From Acidobacteriota bacterium (GTDB taxonomy: Bacteria; Acidobacteriota; Terriglobia; Terriglobales; Acidobacteriaceae), in NCBI GenBank assembly GCA_003225555.1, contig QIAM01000100.1, positions 1 through 63,550 on the forward strand: 63,550 bases of DNA, read 5' to 3'. The number at the start of each line of letters is the position of its first letter. Positions within the stretch are counted from its first letter, which is position 1. Made by a program: the position numbers and the translations under genes. The notes below the pieces were generated by a model. That model saw only the letters and a program-made list of their open reading frames with translations. It was not told the DNA's origin and searched no databases. Positions 26,974-37,000 of the stretch are shown here, one piece after another.

Positions 26974-28062
26974 CTAAAGCATCCGCAGCATGGCCACGTC
27001 GCCCGCGTGGGATGTCCTTCGGCGCAGCGTAGGCAACAGCTGCCAAGCCTGCACCAGACCCGCGATGCAACATCCGCACCAGGCCGCGATCAGACTGATC
27101 AGGATGGAGGCATTCACAATCGCCAGCAAGCGGATTTCCTGCCCCGAGGCCGGCACCGAATTCGCCAGGACAACGAAGGGATGCCACTCCCCACTTGGGG
27201 CGTGGGACGCGGCGTCCAGCATGTAATTCACCAGCACCAGGTAGAGCACCGTGGTCAGCAGGCGGGCAGTGGGCGGAAGCCAGATCCAGCGCGGACGCAA
27301 CAGGCTGACGCACTGATGAGCCAGTCCCGCCACGGACAGCAAAATCATCGGCAGATAAAAGCTGTGCCACATCGGCGCCGGCTTCAGTAAAGCGCTGGCC
27401 GGGCCCAGAATGAGAAACGGATATTGGGGAATCGCCAGCCACCACGACAGGCCGATGATCCCTAAGACCAGCTCAAAAACAGTTTGCGTCCGCGAGGGTG
27501 CTAGCTCCAGTTTGGGCGCGGGCGGCAGGGAACGCAGCTCCCACTTCTCGAAAAACTTAAACTGGTCCTCACTGCGTTCCAGAATCGCGAAGATCACAGT
27601 GATAATCCCCGCCGCAACGAACAGCGCAAACCAGAAGGTCGACCATGTCTGCAGCAACGCCTCCCAGCGGGGGGTCGCAGGCAGGATGATCGCCGGACCG
27701 ATAATCACGACAAAAACCGGCACCAGAATCCACAGCAGCACCACTTTCAGCACAAACTGATAAATAGGAAACAACGCTGGCTCGATCAATTGGGTCTGCC
27801 GACGGTAGCGGCTGGCCACCAGAATCGGACTTCCACACTTCCGGAGAATCGCTTCCAGTTCAGCCTCGTCGACCGGGCGCCCCAGTTCAGTCTCTTTGTC
27901 CTCGATCTGTGAGTGCAGGTCCAATGACAGTTCGGCGATGATGTCCTGCTGCTGCGTTCGCGGCAGCCAGAACCGCACCGCCTGCAAGTACCGATTCAGC
28001 AGTTCCTCTGTGCTCGGCCCCGATTTTCCCAAAAACGACTTTCCCATAAACAACTTACTCAT
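26974..28062 (-). CDS. Membrane protein with HAAS signalling domain, partner of PadR
   Basis: 362 residues from the ATG at 28062. The N-terminal 100 residues are a cytoplasmic HAAS-type helical domain ([58 protein letters not shown]). About seven transmembrane helices follow, e.g. [20 protein letters not shown] and [23 protein letters not shown] proteins are usually encoded next to PadR regulators, and here the two genes overlap by 4 nt, so they are translationally coupled. The role of the membrane part is unknown; it may sequester or signal to the regulator. Confidence 0.85.
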   Translation of the reverse strand: MSKLFMGKSFLGKSGPSTEELLNRYLQAVRFWLPRTQQQDIIAELSLDLHSQIEDKETELGRPVDEAELEAILRKCGSPILVASRYRRQTQLIEPALFPIYQFVLKVVLLWILVPVFVVIIGPAIILPATPRWEALLQTWSTFWFALFVAAGIITVIFAILERSEDQFKFFEKWELRSLPPAPKLELAPSRTQTVFELVLGIIGLSWWLAIPQYPFLILGPASALLKPAPMWHSFYLPMILLSVAGLAHQCVSLLRPRWIWLPPTARLLTTVLYLVLVNYMLDAASHAPSGEWHPFVVLANSVPASGQEIRLLAIVNASILISLIAAWCGCCIAGLVQAWQLLPTLRRRTSHAGDVAMLRML

Positions 28063-28415
28063 ACCCCACCTGCCTCTTGAAGAATTCGTTCCAGCGACGC
28101 GTTGATGCTCTTCCATTCCTCCAGCAGCTGCCCAAGAATCTGTTCACCCTCTGGCAACAACCTGTAGAAACGCTTGTTGCGCTTGTCTTCTTCGCGCCAC
28201 TGGCTGGCCAACAGGCCTTGGCTCTCCAGCCGCCGCAGCAGCGGATAAAGCGTGCCTTCGTCGATGGCCAGACCATCGTCCGCCAGCGCCTTGCGTAGCG
28301 TATAGCCGTACTGCTCGGTCCGAAGCTGAGCCAGCACGGCGACAATCAGGCATCCCCGGCGCAGCTCCAACCGCAGGTTTTCGAACACTTCCGAGGCCGC
28401 CGTACCAGTCGCCAT
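28059..28415 (-). CDS. PadR-family transcriptional regulator
   Basis: 118 residues from the ATG at 28415. It is a PadR winged helix: FENLRLELRRGCLIVAVLAQ, QYGYTLRKALADDGLAIDEG, TLYPLLRRLESQGLLASQW and RFYRLLPEGEQILGQLLEEW. A dimerising C-terminal helix follows. The upstream open frame to 28637 is not part of the gene because the promoter and operator lie in it. The gene overlaps the HAAS membrane protein gene by 4 nt. It probably represses its own promoter through the inverted repeats at 28418-28449. Confidence 0.92.
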   Translation of the reverse strand: MATGTAASEVFENLRLELRRGCLIVAVLAQLRTEQYGYTLRKALADDGLAIDEGTLYPLLRRLESQGLLASQWREEDKRNKRFYRLLPEGEQILGQLLEEWKSINASLERILQEAGGV

Positions 28416-28417
28416 AC

Positions 28418-28460
28418 AGTATGTGATACACACTATGTACCACATGGTATAAATTGTCAA
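28418..28460 (-). promoter_or_regulatory. padR promoter with overlapping operator-like repeats
   Basis: On minus: TTGACA (28455-28460), a 17-nt spacer, CATAGT (28432-28437). Inside the spacer is the 12-bp palindrome TACCACATGGTA (28438-28449, plus strand). AGTATGT-GAT-ACACACT (28418-28434), an inverted repeat with one mismatch, covers the -10 and start site. The start codon is only about 10 nt beyond the predicted start site. Confidence 0.6.
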
Positions 28461-28590
28461 GAACTTTACTTTCTGGAGGATTGGAGGCTGACCGGGGAAT
28501 GGTCTCGGACCGGAGAAGCATCGGGGGGTCGCGAATTCTAAGCTTTTCCACGACCCCCGTCCTTGTCGAGGAGGCTCAGAGATGCGATAA

Positions 28591-29106
28591 ATGCATCGGA
28601 AACCTGCAGCCGCATTGAGCCAAATCTCAAGAATCACTCTGGTTGTCCTGGTAGCGCTAATCGCCTTGTTCTTGATGGCGAGACTTCGCTATGCGGGAAA
28701 GGCGCCTGTCACCTTGCCCGCGGAACACTGTGATCCTGACCTGTGGATGCATGTTTATGAGAAGGAAAGGCTGCATGTAGTCGCGGAGTGTACCGCCGTC
28801 GAGGGTCGCGTGGTCTCCCTGCACGCCGCATCGGATGGCGATTTACACATCGCGCTCGATCCCGAACGTAAATCGGTTCTGAATCTGGTCAACGTGATGC
28901 ATGCCCATGGCGCACTCGTCGTGGAGGTAATCTGCGAGCACCCACCCGCCGATGCAGTTGATAAAGCCGCATGCGGGGCGTTCCATTCGCAGATCACAAT
29001 TCCCCATGTCGGCGATCGTGTTCGCGTCACCGGCGCCTACGTCACCGACCGTGACAACGGTTGGAATGAAGTTCATCCCGTTACCCGCATCGAAATTCTC
29101 CGCTAA
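28591..29106 (+). CDS. Membrane-anchored hypothetical protein, possibly OB-fold
   Basis: 171 residues. Residues 13-31 are a hydrophobic anchor (ISRITLVVLVALIALFLMAR). The rest is predicted periplasmic: ECTAVEGRVVSLHAASDGDL and VGDRVRVTGAYVTDRDNGWN, ending EVHPVTRIEIL. Alternating beta-strands and the 'G-V-T-G' pattern suggest an OB-like fold, as in other bacterial proteins with the HPVTRIE ending. Five Cys residues are present. The function is unknown. It diverges from the padR-HAAS pair. Confidence 0.68.
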   Translation: MHRKPAAALSQISRITLVVLVALIALFLMARLRYAGKAPVTLPAEHCDPDLWMHVYEKERLHVVAECTAVEGRVVSLHAASDGDLHIALDPERKSVLNLVNVMHAHGALVVEVICEHPPADAVDKAACGAFHSQITIPHVGDRVRVTGAYVTDRDNGWNEVHPVTRIEILR

Positions 29107-29430
29107 AGACGATTCCGGCGATGACTCAGCCTTTCACGCTATCCAGCAGCGGGTGCCCCGTCCTTGTCTCTGCGCTCTTTGCAGAGACAGGGCGGGGACT
29201 TTGACTTAGGCGGCAAACGAAAGGCCAGGCCAGCCCCCAAAAGTCACGTAGCCGTGATTCTTCCGGTAAAATGCAAAGAAAGCAACATGGATGTATTTGC
29301 CATCTTGAGCGATAAGTTACGTTCAATTGAACGGTTTCACGGTATCGCGTCTAGTAGTTTCGCGGAAATTAGAGGAAATCCACAGCGGCGGCGATACATG
29401 TCAGCGCGTTGCTCTCCCAATCAATCAGCG
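29107..29430. other. 324-nt gap with a strong hairpin, no gene
   Basis: CCCCGTCCTTGTCTCTGC (29156-29173) pairs with GCAGAGACAGGGCGGGG (29181-29197) apart from one bulge and one wobble, with a 7-nt loop. It lies 50 nt after the stop of the preceding gene, so it may end that transcript, but no T-run follows. Open frames in the gap (e.g. from 29164) have no support. Confidence 0.5.
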
Positions 29431-30972
29431 TCACACTCCAGCCGACACCACCTGCCCCGGAGCCGCGACCAGCGATTCCCGCTCCGCCAGATTCTGGCGA
29501 TAGCGCACATGCCGCCAGCGCGTCACCTCGACCAGCGGCTTCCACACCGTGTTCACCAAGTCGTGCTTGATCAGCAGGTGCCAGAAGCGATTAGAGCGCT
29601 TGTAGAGGTATGACATCGCCAGATACAGAGGAACAGCCTGCCAGTCTTCCGGCCGCCTGCGCCAGATGGACGCGTGCGAGAACAGGCGCTGGTAGATCCA
29701 GGCGTAGCCGTGCTCCAGTTCTTTCGGCGTCATGTGCCTGGGTTGAAAGACGGCGTGGCCGGTGTCGTAGAGCATCCAGTCGCGATGCAGGATGCGCCCC
29801 TGCGATTCCATCTGGCGGAAGAGCGGCGTCGCCGGATACGGCGTGAGGATGTGGAACGTGGAACACTCCAGCCGGTTCTCTTCAATCCACTCGGCAGTGC
29901 GCGCGAACACGTCTTTGCGGTCGTGGTCGAAGCCGAGCACGAACGACCCATTCACCTGGATGCCGTTGTCGTGCAAGATTCGCACCCGCCGGGCATAGTC
30001 GGAAGTCTTGGGAGTCTTTTTGTGCGCATCGGCGAGGTTGTCGTCGGAGAGCGATTCGAATCCGATGAAGACGCCGGTACAGCCGGCCAAGGCCATGTTG
30101 CGGATCAGAGAGGGGTCGTCGGTGACGTCGATGGTGACGGCGGCGCTCCAGATTTTGTTCAGTGGCCGCAGCGCGTTGCAGAGCGCGTGCAGGTAGTCGC
30201 GACGCGAACCTAGATTGTTGTCGATGAACACGGCATACGGCTGATTGTCGCCTTTGAATTCATCGACCACCTGTTGCGGGCGGCGCATGCGATACGGCAT
30301 GCGCAGGCCGTCGGTCGCGAGATAGCAGAAGCCGCAGCGGTTGTGGCATCCGCGCGTGGCGATCAAGCTGGTTGTGGTCAGGAAGCTGTGGCGCGGGAGA
30401 ATGGCGCGCCGCGGCGATGGATCGCCGCAGTAGTCGTTTTCGTACGTCGCAACATAGCGAGGCTGAAGACAGCCGGCTTCCACGTCGCGCAGAATCCGCG
30501 GCCAGAGCTGGACACCGTCGCCGAGCGCGAGCGCGTCGGCATGGGGCGCACATTCATCGGCGCAAGAGAGAACATGCAGCCCGCCGAAGATCACCTTCGC
30601 GCCGCAAGCGCGGTACCAGTCAGCGAGTTCATAGGCACGCCGCGCGAAGGTCAAGTGCACCGTGATGCCAACCACCTGCGGCATGGGACGAAAAGGAGGG
30701 CGGCCATCGAGTAGATTCTCGTCAAAGTACTCAACGCGCCAATGATTGGGCGTAGTCGCAGCGAAGCTGGTCAAGGCCAGGCTCGGCGTCAGCACATGCT
30801 TGCCGAAGCTGGCATTGGCATCCTTGGGATAGAAAGGGTTGATCAGCAGCGCATAGTGCGGCTCAACCGGGCCCACGGATTCGTTCGAATTAAGCGCCGG
30901 CGCGGTGGTCATTTCGGGAGGGATCCAGCGCTTCTTCACCTGCCGGAGGAAGGGCTCGTCGGATGCGATCAT
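29431..30972 (-). CDS. B12-binding-type radical SAM protein
   Basis: 513 residues; ATG codons at 30972 and at residue 21 are both possible starts. Residues 40-170 form a Rossmann-like cobalamin-binding domain (YALLINPFYPKDANASFGKH, AKVIFGGLHVLSCADECAPH) without a clear DxHxxG cobalamin motif. The radical SAM core holds RGCHNRCGFCY with the [4Fe-4S] cysteines Cys209, Cys213 and Cys216, and GCTGVFIGFESLSDDNL. The C terminus has a DUF4070-like part (QPRHMTPKELEHGYAWIYQR). Relatives include hopanoid and lipid methylases and oxidative cyclases; the substrate is not evident from the neighbours. Confidence 0.88.
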   Translation of the reverse strand: MIASDEPFLRQVKKRWIPPEMTTAPALNSNESVGPVEPHYALLINPFYPKDANASFGKHVLTPSLALTSFAATTPNHWRVEYFDENLLDGRPPFRPMPQVVGITVHLTFARRAYELADWYRACGAKVIFGGLHVLSCADECAPHADALALGDGVQLWPRILRDVEAGCLQPRYVATYENDYCGDPSPRRAILPRHSFLTTTSLIATRGCHNRCGFCYLATDGLRMPYRMRRPQQVVDEFKGDNQPYAVFIDNNLGSRRDYLHALCNALRPLNKIWSAAVTIDVTDDPSLIRNMALAGCTGVFIGFESLSDDNLADAHKKTPKTSDYARRVRILHDNGIQVNGSFVLGFDHDRKDVFARTAEWIEENRLECSTFHILTPYPATPLFRQMESQGRILHRDWMLYDTGHAVFQPRHMTPKELEHGYAWIYQRLFSHASIWRRRPEDWQAVPLYLAMSYLYKRSNRFWHLLIKHDLVNTVWKPLVEVTRWRHVRYRQNLAERESLVAAPGQVVSAGV

Positions 30973-31094
30973 GCACCGACTTTATGTTACAAAGTACTTC
31001 GGGTCAAGAAATTCTTACAGCGAGGCTCTTACCCGTGAACCGCCAGAGGACAAATTCCGGTAGAGACGGAAGATTGAATTTGAAAGGGGAAAAA

Positions 31095-31124
31095 GGTCGT
31101 GCCCGAGACAAGAACGCCCCGGGC
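31095..31124 (-). terminator. Possible terminator after the alcohol dehydrogenase gene
   Basis: On minus, GCCCGGGG...TCTCGGGC (31101-31124) forms a 5-7 bp GC stem, followed six bases later by a run of five T. It lies 14 nt after the stop codon of the dehydrogenase gene. Confidence 0.4.
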
Positions 31125-31138
31125 TTTCTCAACAGTGC

Positions 31139-32146
31139 TTAGCTCATCGTAAGCACTACTCGGAATCTCGCCCTTCCTCTGATCATTTGCGCATAGGCCT
31201 CGGCAGCCTTCGCCAGCGGATACCCCTCAATCATCGGACGGACGCCGCTGAGCCAGCTGAATCGCAGCGTGTCTTCCGAATCCTTGGCCGTTCCGGAGGG
31301 CCATCCCTGGAGGGCCTTGCGCCCACCGATGAGTTGCACCGGGGTGACAGTCAGAGAATCAAACCCTGCTCCTACAATCAATAACTTTCCGTTCGCCGCT
31401 AGCCCGTCGACCAGAGCAGAAATCGATTTCGAATCCGGCGCGGTGGCAAGGATCACGCCCGCTCCTCCAAGTTTCTGCAGCGCCTCGGCAGGAGGGCCGG
31501 CACTCGTGTCGACATATTCGTGGGCTCCCAGCTTCTTGGCTAGCGGCTGCTTGCCCTGGCCGCGGCCGACGGCGACGGTGCGGAAGCCCATCTGCCGGGC
31601 GTACTGAATTCCGAGATGACCCAGGCCGCCAATGCCCTGCACGGCTACCAGATCGCCGGCGCGCGCTCCAGAGTTGCGCAGCGAGTTGAATACTGTAATC
31701 CCAGCGCAGAGTAGTGGTGCGGCTTCAGCAGCAGGCAAATCGTCGGGCATTCCGGCAACCGCTTCTGCGGGCGCGACCATGTATTCGCTGTAGCCGCCAT
31801 CGAAGGTGATGGCGGTAATCTTCTCGAATTGGCAGAGAATAAAGTCGCCACGGCGGCAGGCGTCGCATTGGAAGCAGTGCCCGCCGTGCCATCCGACACC
31901 CACGCGCTGGCCGGGCTTCCACAATGTGACGTCGGCACCGATGGCGTCGATGCGGCCGGCGATCTCATGCCCGGGCACGCGCGGATATTGAATTCCCGGC
32001 CAGTATCCTTCTTTGACCAGCGCATCACTGTGGCAGATGCCACCGGCTTCGACCTTGATGCGTACCTGCCCGCGACCGGGCTCGGGAATCGGACGCTCGA
32101 CAACTTCAAAATTTCCACCCGGCTTGCTGATTTGCACCGCCTTCAT
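31139..32146 (-). CDS. Zinc-dependent alcohol dehydrogenase
   Basis: 335 residues from the ATG at 32146 (MKAVQISKPGG), with AAAGGT upstream; a longer frame from 32188 lacks an SD. Medium-chain dehydrogenase family: catalytic zinc ligands in GGICHSDALVKEG and PGHEIAGRIDAIG, structural zinc cysteines in HCFQCDACRRGDFILCQ, and the NAD(P) motif GIGGLGHLGIQYARQMG. It oxidises primary alcohols or reduces aldehydes in the cytoplasm; the exact substrate is unknown. It stands between the radical SAM gene and gltX, all on minus, with gaps that argue against one operon. Confidence 0.93.
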   Translation of the reverse strand: MKAVQISKPGGNFEVVERPIPEPGRGQVRIKVEAGGICHSDALVKEGYWPGIQYPRVPGHEIAGRIDAIGADVTLWKPGQRVGVGWHGGHCFQCDACRRGDFILCQFEKITAITFDGGYSEYMVAPAEAVAGMPDDLPAAEAAPLLCAGITVFNSLRNSGARAGDLVAVQGIGGLGHLGIQYARQMGFRTVAVGRGQGKQPLAKKLGAHEYVDTSAGPPAEALQKLGGAGVILATAPDSKSISALVDGLAANGKLLIVGAGFDSLTVTPVQLIGGRKALQGWPSGTAKDSEDTLRFSWLSGVRPMIEGYPLAKAAEAYAQMIRGRARFRVVLTMS

Positions 32147-32276
32147 GAGGGAACCTTTCCAATCCAGTGAGAGAAGCTTAGGGTTCACAAGGCACAGGCC
32201 GTGTTACGTGAATAGATCAGAATGGGACGCAATGGTTGCAACAAAATCCGCAGGTGCACACCGGATACGGTTGCCG

Positions 32277-33797
32277 CTATCCGATTTTCCGAATTGCTTC
32301 GTCGATCCGGGCCAGTGCTACGTCCTTGCCTAGAACTTCCAGTGTTTCGAACAGCGGTGGCGCATTCTTGCGGCCGCAAACGGCGACGCGGATGGGCTGG
32401 AACATCTGTCCGGCCTTGACGCCGAGTTCCTGAGCGGCCGTGCGAAGAGTTTGGTCCAGCGCATCGTGCTTGAATTCAACAATGGCTAGCACTTCTTTCG
32501 CGCGCTTCAGAACTCTCAAAGCCATCGCCGCATCCCCTTTTTGCGGGATGAGTTCAGCGGGATCGTAAGGCGGAAGCTGGTCGACGAAGAAGAAGTCAGC
32601 CGCGGCGAGCACCTCACGCAAAAGCTTGATGCGCTCGCGGATGAGGGGCGTGATGCGAAGCATCTTCTCTGGCGTGAGGTTGAATCCGGCTTCGCGCACG
32701 ATGGGCAGCAGACGGGCGCTTAGGTCTTCGACGGGCAGGGCGCGGATATGCTCGGCATTGAGCCAGAGTGCCTTAGGGTCGAATGTTTCTTCGGGGTTGA
32801 GATCGGCGGGCGAGGGCGCCCGCCCCACATCCGGTTTGGAAAACTCCTTGAAGTTCACCACCGCGTTCGCGCGGTTGATGCCTCCCAACGAGAACGCGTC
32901 GATCAGTTCCTGACGGCCCATCTGCTCACGATCGTTTTTCGGAGACCAGCCCAAGAGGCACAAAAAGTTGATAAAGGCCTCGGGCAGGAACCCGGCATCG
33001 CGGTACGTAGTGACGCTCACGACCGGCCCGTGACGGCGCTTGGAGAGTTTCGTTCCGTCCGGTGCGACCAAAAGTGGGAGGTGCGCAAATTGCGGCGGCG
33101 TGAAACCGGCAGCTTCAAAGATCAGCACATGCTTGAAAGTGTTGGTGAGATGGTCCTGGCCGCGAATGATATGACTGATGCGCAGGTCGGCGTCATCCGC
33201 GCACGAGGCCAGGTGATAGGTAGGCATGCCGTCGGACCGTAGTAGCGCGAAATCTTCGATATCGACCGCAGACTTCATCTGCTCGCCATAGACGGCATCG
33301 GTGAAACGGACAAGTTGTCCGCCCTCGCGCGGAACGCGGAAGCGCAGTGCAAAAGGTTCTCCGGCAGCGGCGCGGCCGTCGCTCTCCTCCCGCGAGAGTT
33401 CGCGCATGCCCGGGTTGAACAGCCACGTGCCTTGTGCGCCGGATTTCTCGCTGTCGTCGGTGTGCGCGGGAGTAAAGTCCCGGTAAGCGAGACCTTTCTG
33501 GAAGATGGTCTCGGCCATCTGGCGGTGGAGTTCGCCGCGTTCGGACTGTTTGTACTCCTCATCCCAGCTGAGATCCAGCCACTTCAAGCCCTCAAAAATG
33601 GACTGGACCGAAGCCTCCGTATTGCGTTCCACGTCGGTGTCGTCGAGGCGGAGAATCATTGTTCCACGATTGTGGCGAGCGTATAACCAATTGAAAATAA
33701 AGGTTCGCGCGCTACCGACATGAAGAAATCCCGTGGGCGACGGAGCGAACCGAACCCGAGGCTTGGGTGGGGATACGGGGGCTGGCGATAGGCTCAT
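32277..33797 (-). CDS. gltX: Glutamyl-tRNA synthetase
   Basis: 506 residues. Class I synthetase: [20 protein letters not shown] holds the HIGH-type motif (HVGS), [16 protein letters not shown] is KMSKS, and the C-terminal anticodon-binding helical cage is complete ([20 protein letters not shown]). It charges tRNA-Glu. As GlnRS is also encoded in the window, tRNA-Gln need not be mischarged by this enzyme, but a discriminating form is an inference. It diverges from the GGDEF/HD-GYP gene. Confidence 0.96.
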   Translation of the reverse strand: MSLSPAPVSPPKPRVRFAPSPTGFLHVGSARTFIFNWLYARHNRGTMILRLDDTDVERNTEASVQSIFEGLKWLDLSWDEEYKQSERGELHRQMAETIFQKGLAYRDFTPAHTDDSEKSGAQGTWLFNPGMRELSREESDGRAAAGEPFALRFRVPREGGQLVRFTDAVYGEQMKSAVDIEDFALLRSDGMPTYHLASCADDADLRISHIIRGQDHLTNTFKHVLIFEAAGFTPPQFAHLPLLVAPDGTKLSKRRHGPVVSVTTYRDAGFLPEAFINFLCLLGWSPKNDREQMGRQELIDAFSLGGINRANAVVNFKEFSKPDVGRAPSPADLNPEETFDPKALWLNAEHIRALPVEDLSARLLPIVREAGFNLTPEKMLRITPLIRERIKLLREVLAAADFFFVDQLPPYDPAELIPQKGDAAMALRVLKRAKEVLAIVEFKHDALDQTLRTAAQELGVKAGQMFQPIRVAVCGRKNAPPLFETLEVLGKDVALARIDEAIRKIG

Positions 33798-34011
33798 TCG
33801 AAATCCTTTCGGATGTTACGGGCGGGGGAAAAGTATCGTCAAGCTAAGGCGAGTAGAAGCATGTCCGCAGGTACATGATTTCACGTCTTGTGCGCCGCAT
33901 GCGACTGTACTTAAATCTTGTTGTGTTCGCTTCCGCGCTATGACAGCATTGAAGCGTTGCTTCCCCCAAAAGTGATTGTCGGGTCTGTGCGGGGAACCCT
34001 TCGCCAGGCAC

Positions 34012-37000
34012 ATGAATAGTGTAGCTATCAGCCAGGTGGTCATCCCGGGCGTCGTCTCGGCGCTCCTCTTCCTTGTATTCACGTACCTCCACGAACAGAG
34101 CAGACAGGCGTACTTTCGCGCCTGGCAGTTGGCTTGGGCGGCGTACTCGCTGCACTACGGGCTGGATGCGTTCTCGTTTTACAGCGCCGCCTCTCCGCTG
34201 ACGTACTTCGTCAGCTCCCTCCTTCTGTTCGCAATGGCTCTGTGCATCTTTGTTTCCACACGTTTGATGCGCGGGTCGTACCGCTTCCGCTGGTTTGACG
34301 CGGCCGTTGGGGCGGTGGGAGTTGTTCTCTCCTACCTGTCATTACGCGGACACATGGTCGACGGTAGCTTCCAGCCGGATGCACAACCCACGCTGCGTCT
34401 GGGTTTGGCACTCGCGGCCATCCTTCTCTACTCGTCGGCAGTCTTCTACATCAATGGCCACAAGCGGGGATCTCTTGCCTTCCAGGTCCTTGGTTTGGCG
34501 CTGGCTCTGTGGGCGGCGCTGATGGGTATTGGACAACTCCACAACCAATGGGGCGAGAAGTTAGGGAGCGCCGGCAGTCTGTTTGGGCCCGTTCCGCAGA
34601 TGCTGCTGGGCATCGCCATGGTCATGGTGCTGTTCGAGAACCAGCGCAACGCGGTGCAGGAGAACACGCTCGCTCTCTCCACGCTCGGAGTCGATCCGCG
34701 ACGTCTACTCTCCGCCCAAGAGCTCATTCCAAGTATGCAGGCCGCCCTGGAGCGGCTGATGAGTGCGCTGCCGATGCGGCGTGCGGCCATTCACATCTCG
34801 GAGCGGTGGCGCGGACTTCTGCCGTCGGTGCAGCAGGGATTTTCCGGTGAATTCCTGGAAGCGCTGGAGAAGAACGGGGTTGGCGATTACATCTCGGATC
34901 TGGCCTATCGGCAAAGCGGGATCCTCACGGTTCATGATTTGTCTGAGATGACTGAGCCTTTGCCCGCAGGACCAATCGGCAGTTTTGCTGACTTCAAGAA
35001 GGCTTTAACGGCCGCAGATATCAATCACCTGACGGCTGTAAGCCTGCAAACCCGCCAACAGAACTTTGGCGTCATCCTGTTTCCTCATGCTGAGCGCAGG
35101 GCGTTTGGTTCTTCCGGTCCGCGGCTGATGGTAGGACTGGCGTTGCAGCTGGGTCTCACCCTCGAAAACTATGTCATCACCCACGATGCGCACCGGAGAA
35201 CCAAGGAATCCGAATTGCTCACCCAGATCGGGCAGGCCATCAGCTCGCGCCTGGACCAGGACGAGGTCCTGCGCACCATCCAAACCGAGCTGGGACAGAT
35301 TTTCGATACCAGCAACTTCTACATCGCGTTCCAGGAAGGCGACGAGATCCGCTTTGAACTCGAAGTAGTCGATAGTAGCGTCCTTGCCAAGCGATCGCGC
35401 AAGGCTGAGAACGCTTTCACCGAATATGTGATTCGTACGGGACAGCCCCTGCTGATTCGCTCGGACCTGGAGAAGACGCGATCGCGGCTGGGCATCACAT
35501 ACATCCCGGAGCAACCAGCCAAGTGCCTCATCACCGTGCCTGTTTTCCTGGGGAACAAGCCGACGGGTGTCATGGTGGCGATGAGCACGCAGAAAGAATA
35601 CGTCTTCGAACAGCGCGATCTGGACGTGCTGACGACGGCGGCTGGGCAGGTCTCGGTCGCGGTCGAGAATGCGCGCCTCTTTGCCGAGGAGCAGCGCCGT
35701 TCCCGGCAACTGGCGTTCCTGAACAACATCTCCCGCACAGCTATCTCGAGCGACGATCCAGTCCACATGTTGGGACAGATCGTGGGAGAGATCCAAAAGA
35801 ATTTCAGTTTCGATCACATCGGCATTGGCCTGCTCGACTACGGAACCAAAGAGATTGAGATCAAGGCCGAAGCCGGGGCGACGGCGCACGCCATGGGCAA
35901 GCGCATCCCCCTCGGAACGGGCATTCTTGGCCGCGTGGCGCGCACCGGCGAACGCGCCCTGGTGCAGAATGCGGTTCAGGGACAGCTCTCGGGAATCTTG
36001 CCCGAGTCGCGGGCCGTCTTGTGCATTCCGATCACTTATGGCGAAACACTGCTGGGAGTTCTGAACATCGAGAGCCGCAACGAAAGCGCGTTCTCGCCGC
36101 AGGATGTGCTGATCCTCAACACCCTCGCCGACTTGCTCGCGACTGCCCTGCATAACGCATTCGTCTTCCAGAAACTGCAGCAGCAGTCGATTACCGACGG
36201 CCTGACCGGAATCAAGACCCGCCGTTTCTTCTGGGAAGCGCTGTCGGCCGAGTGGAAGCGCGCTTCGCGCTCGGGACGCCCTTTCTCAGTGGTGCTCATC
36301 GATCTCGACAAGTTCAAAGAGGTCAACGACACCATGGGGCACTTCGAAGGCGATCTGGTGCTGGCGCGAGTAGGCCGCCTGCTGGAGCAAAAGTCGCGCC
36401 AATCGAACGTGGTGGCCCGCTATGGCGGCGACGAGTTCATCGTCCTCATGCCCGAAACTGGCCCGGATCAGGCGGCGGTTCTGGCCGAGCGCTTGCGGCA
36501 GTGGCTCGCCACCGATCCCATGTTGAGCGAGCACACCATTACAGGAAGCTTCGGCGTCGCCAGCTTTCCCACCCACGGCTTCTCCATCGAAGACATCATT
36601 CGTGTCGCGGATGCGGGCATGTACGTTTCCAAGCGCTCCGGCGGGAATCTGGTCTCGACTGCAGAAGAGTTTGCCGAGGGCCAGGATTTTGCCCGGCAGC
36701 GGCAACAGATCTCGGCGTACATCGAGGGCTTCCTGCAGCGGGAGCACCCCAGCCTCGAGCACCTGGAGGAGTTGACCTCTACGTTGCGTAAGTTATGCAC
36801 CATCGACCAGGAATGCAATGTGCCGTTGCTCAAAGAGTCGATCGAAGTCTTGAGCCGCGCCGCCGAGTCGCGGGAGGTTCGCAGCGCCGGCCACGGCGAT
36901 ATGGTCGCCCGCTATTCCGAGATGGTCGCTCGCGCATTGCGTTTGCCCTCCGACCAGACGGCAGACCTTGTCTATGCCGCCCGCGTGCACGATGTCGGCA

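Noticed and set aside
26903..27445. N-terminal extension of GlnRS
   Set aside because: The open frame continues upstream of ATG 26902 but reads in another frame through the HAAS gene, and typical GlnRS proteins begin just before the first conserved motif.
29164..29613. 149-codon frame on plus after 29107
   Set aside because: It begins in the hairpin and ends inside the radical SAM gene on the other strand; there is no SD and the composition is not coding.
35005..36153. 382-codon open frame on minus
   Set aside because: It lies entirely inside the GAF region of the GGDEF/HD-GYP gene on the other strand.
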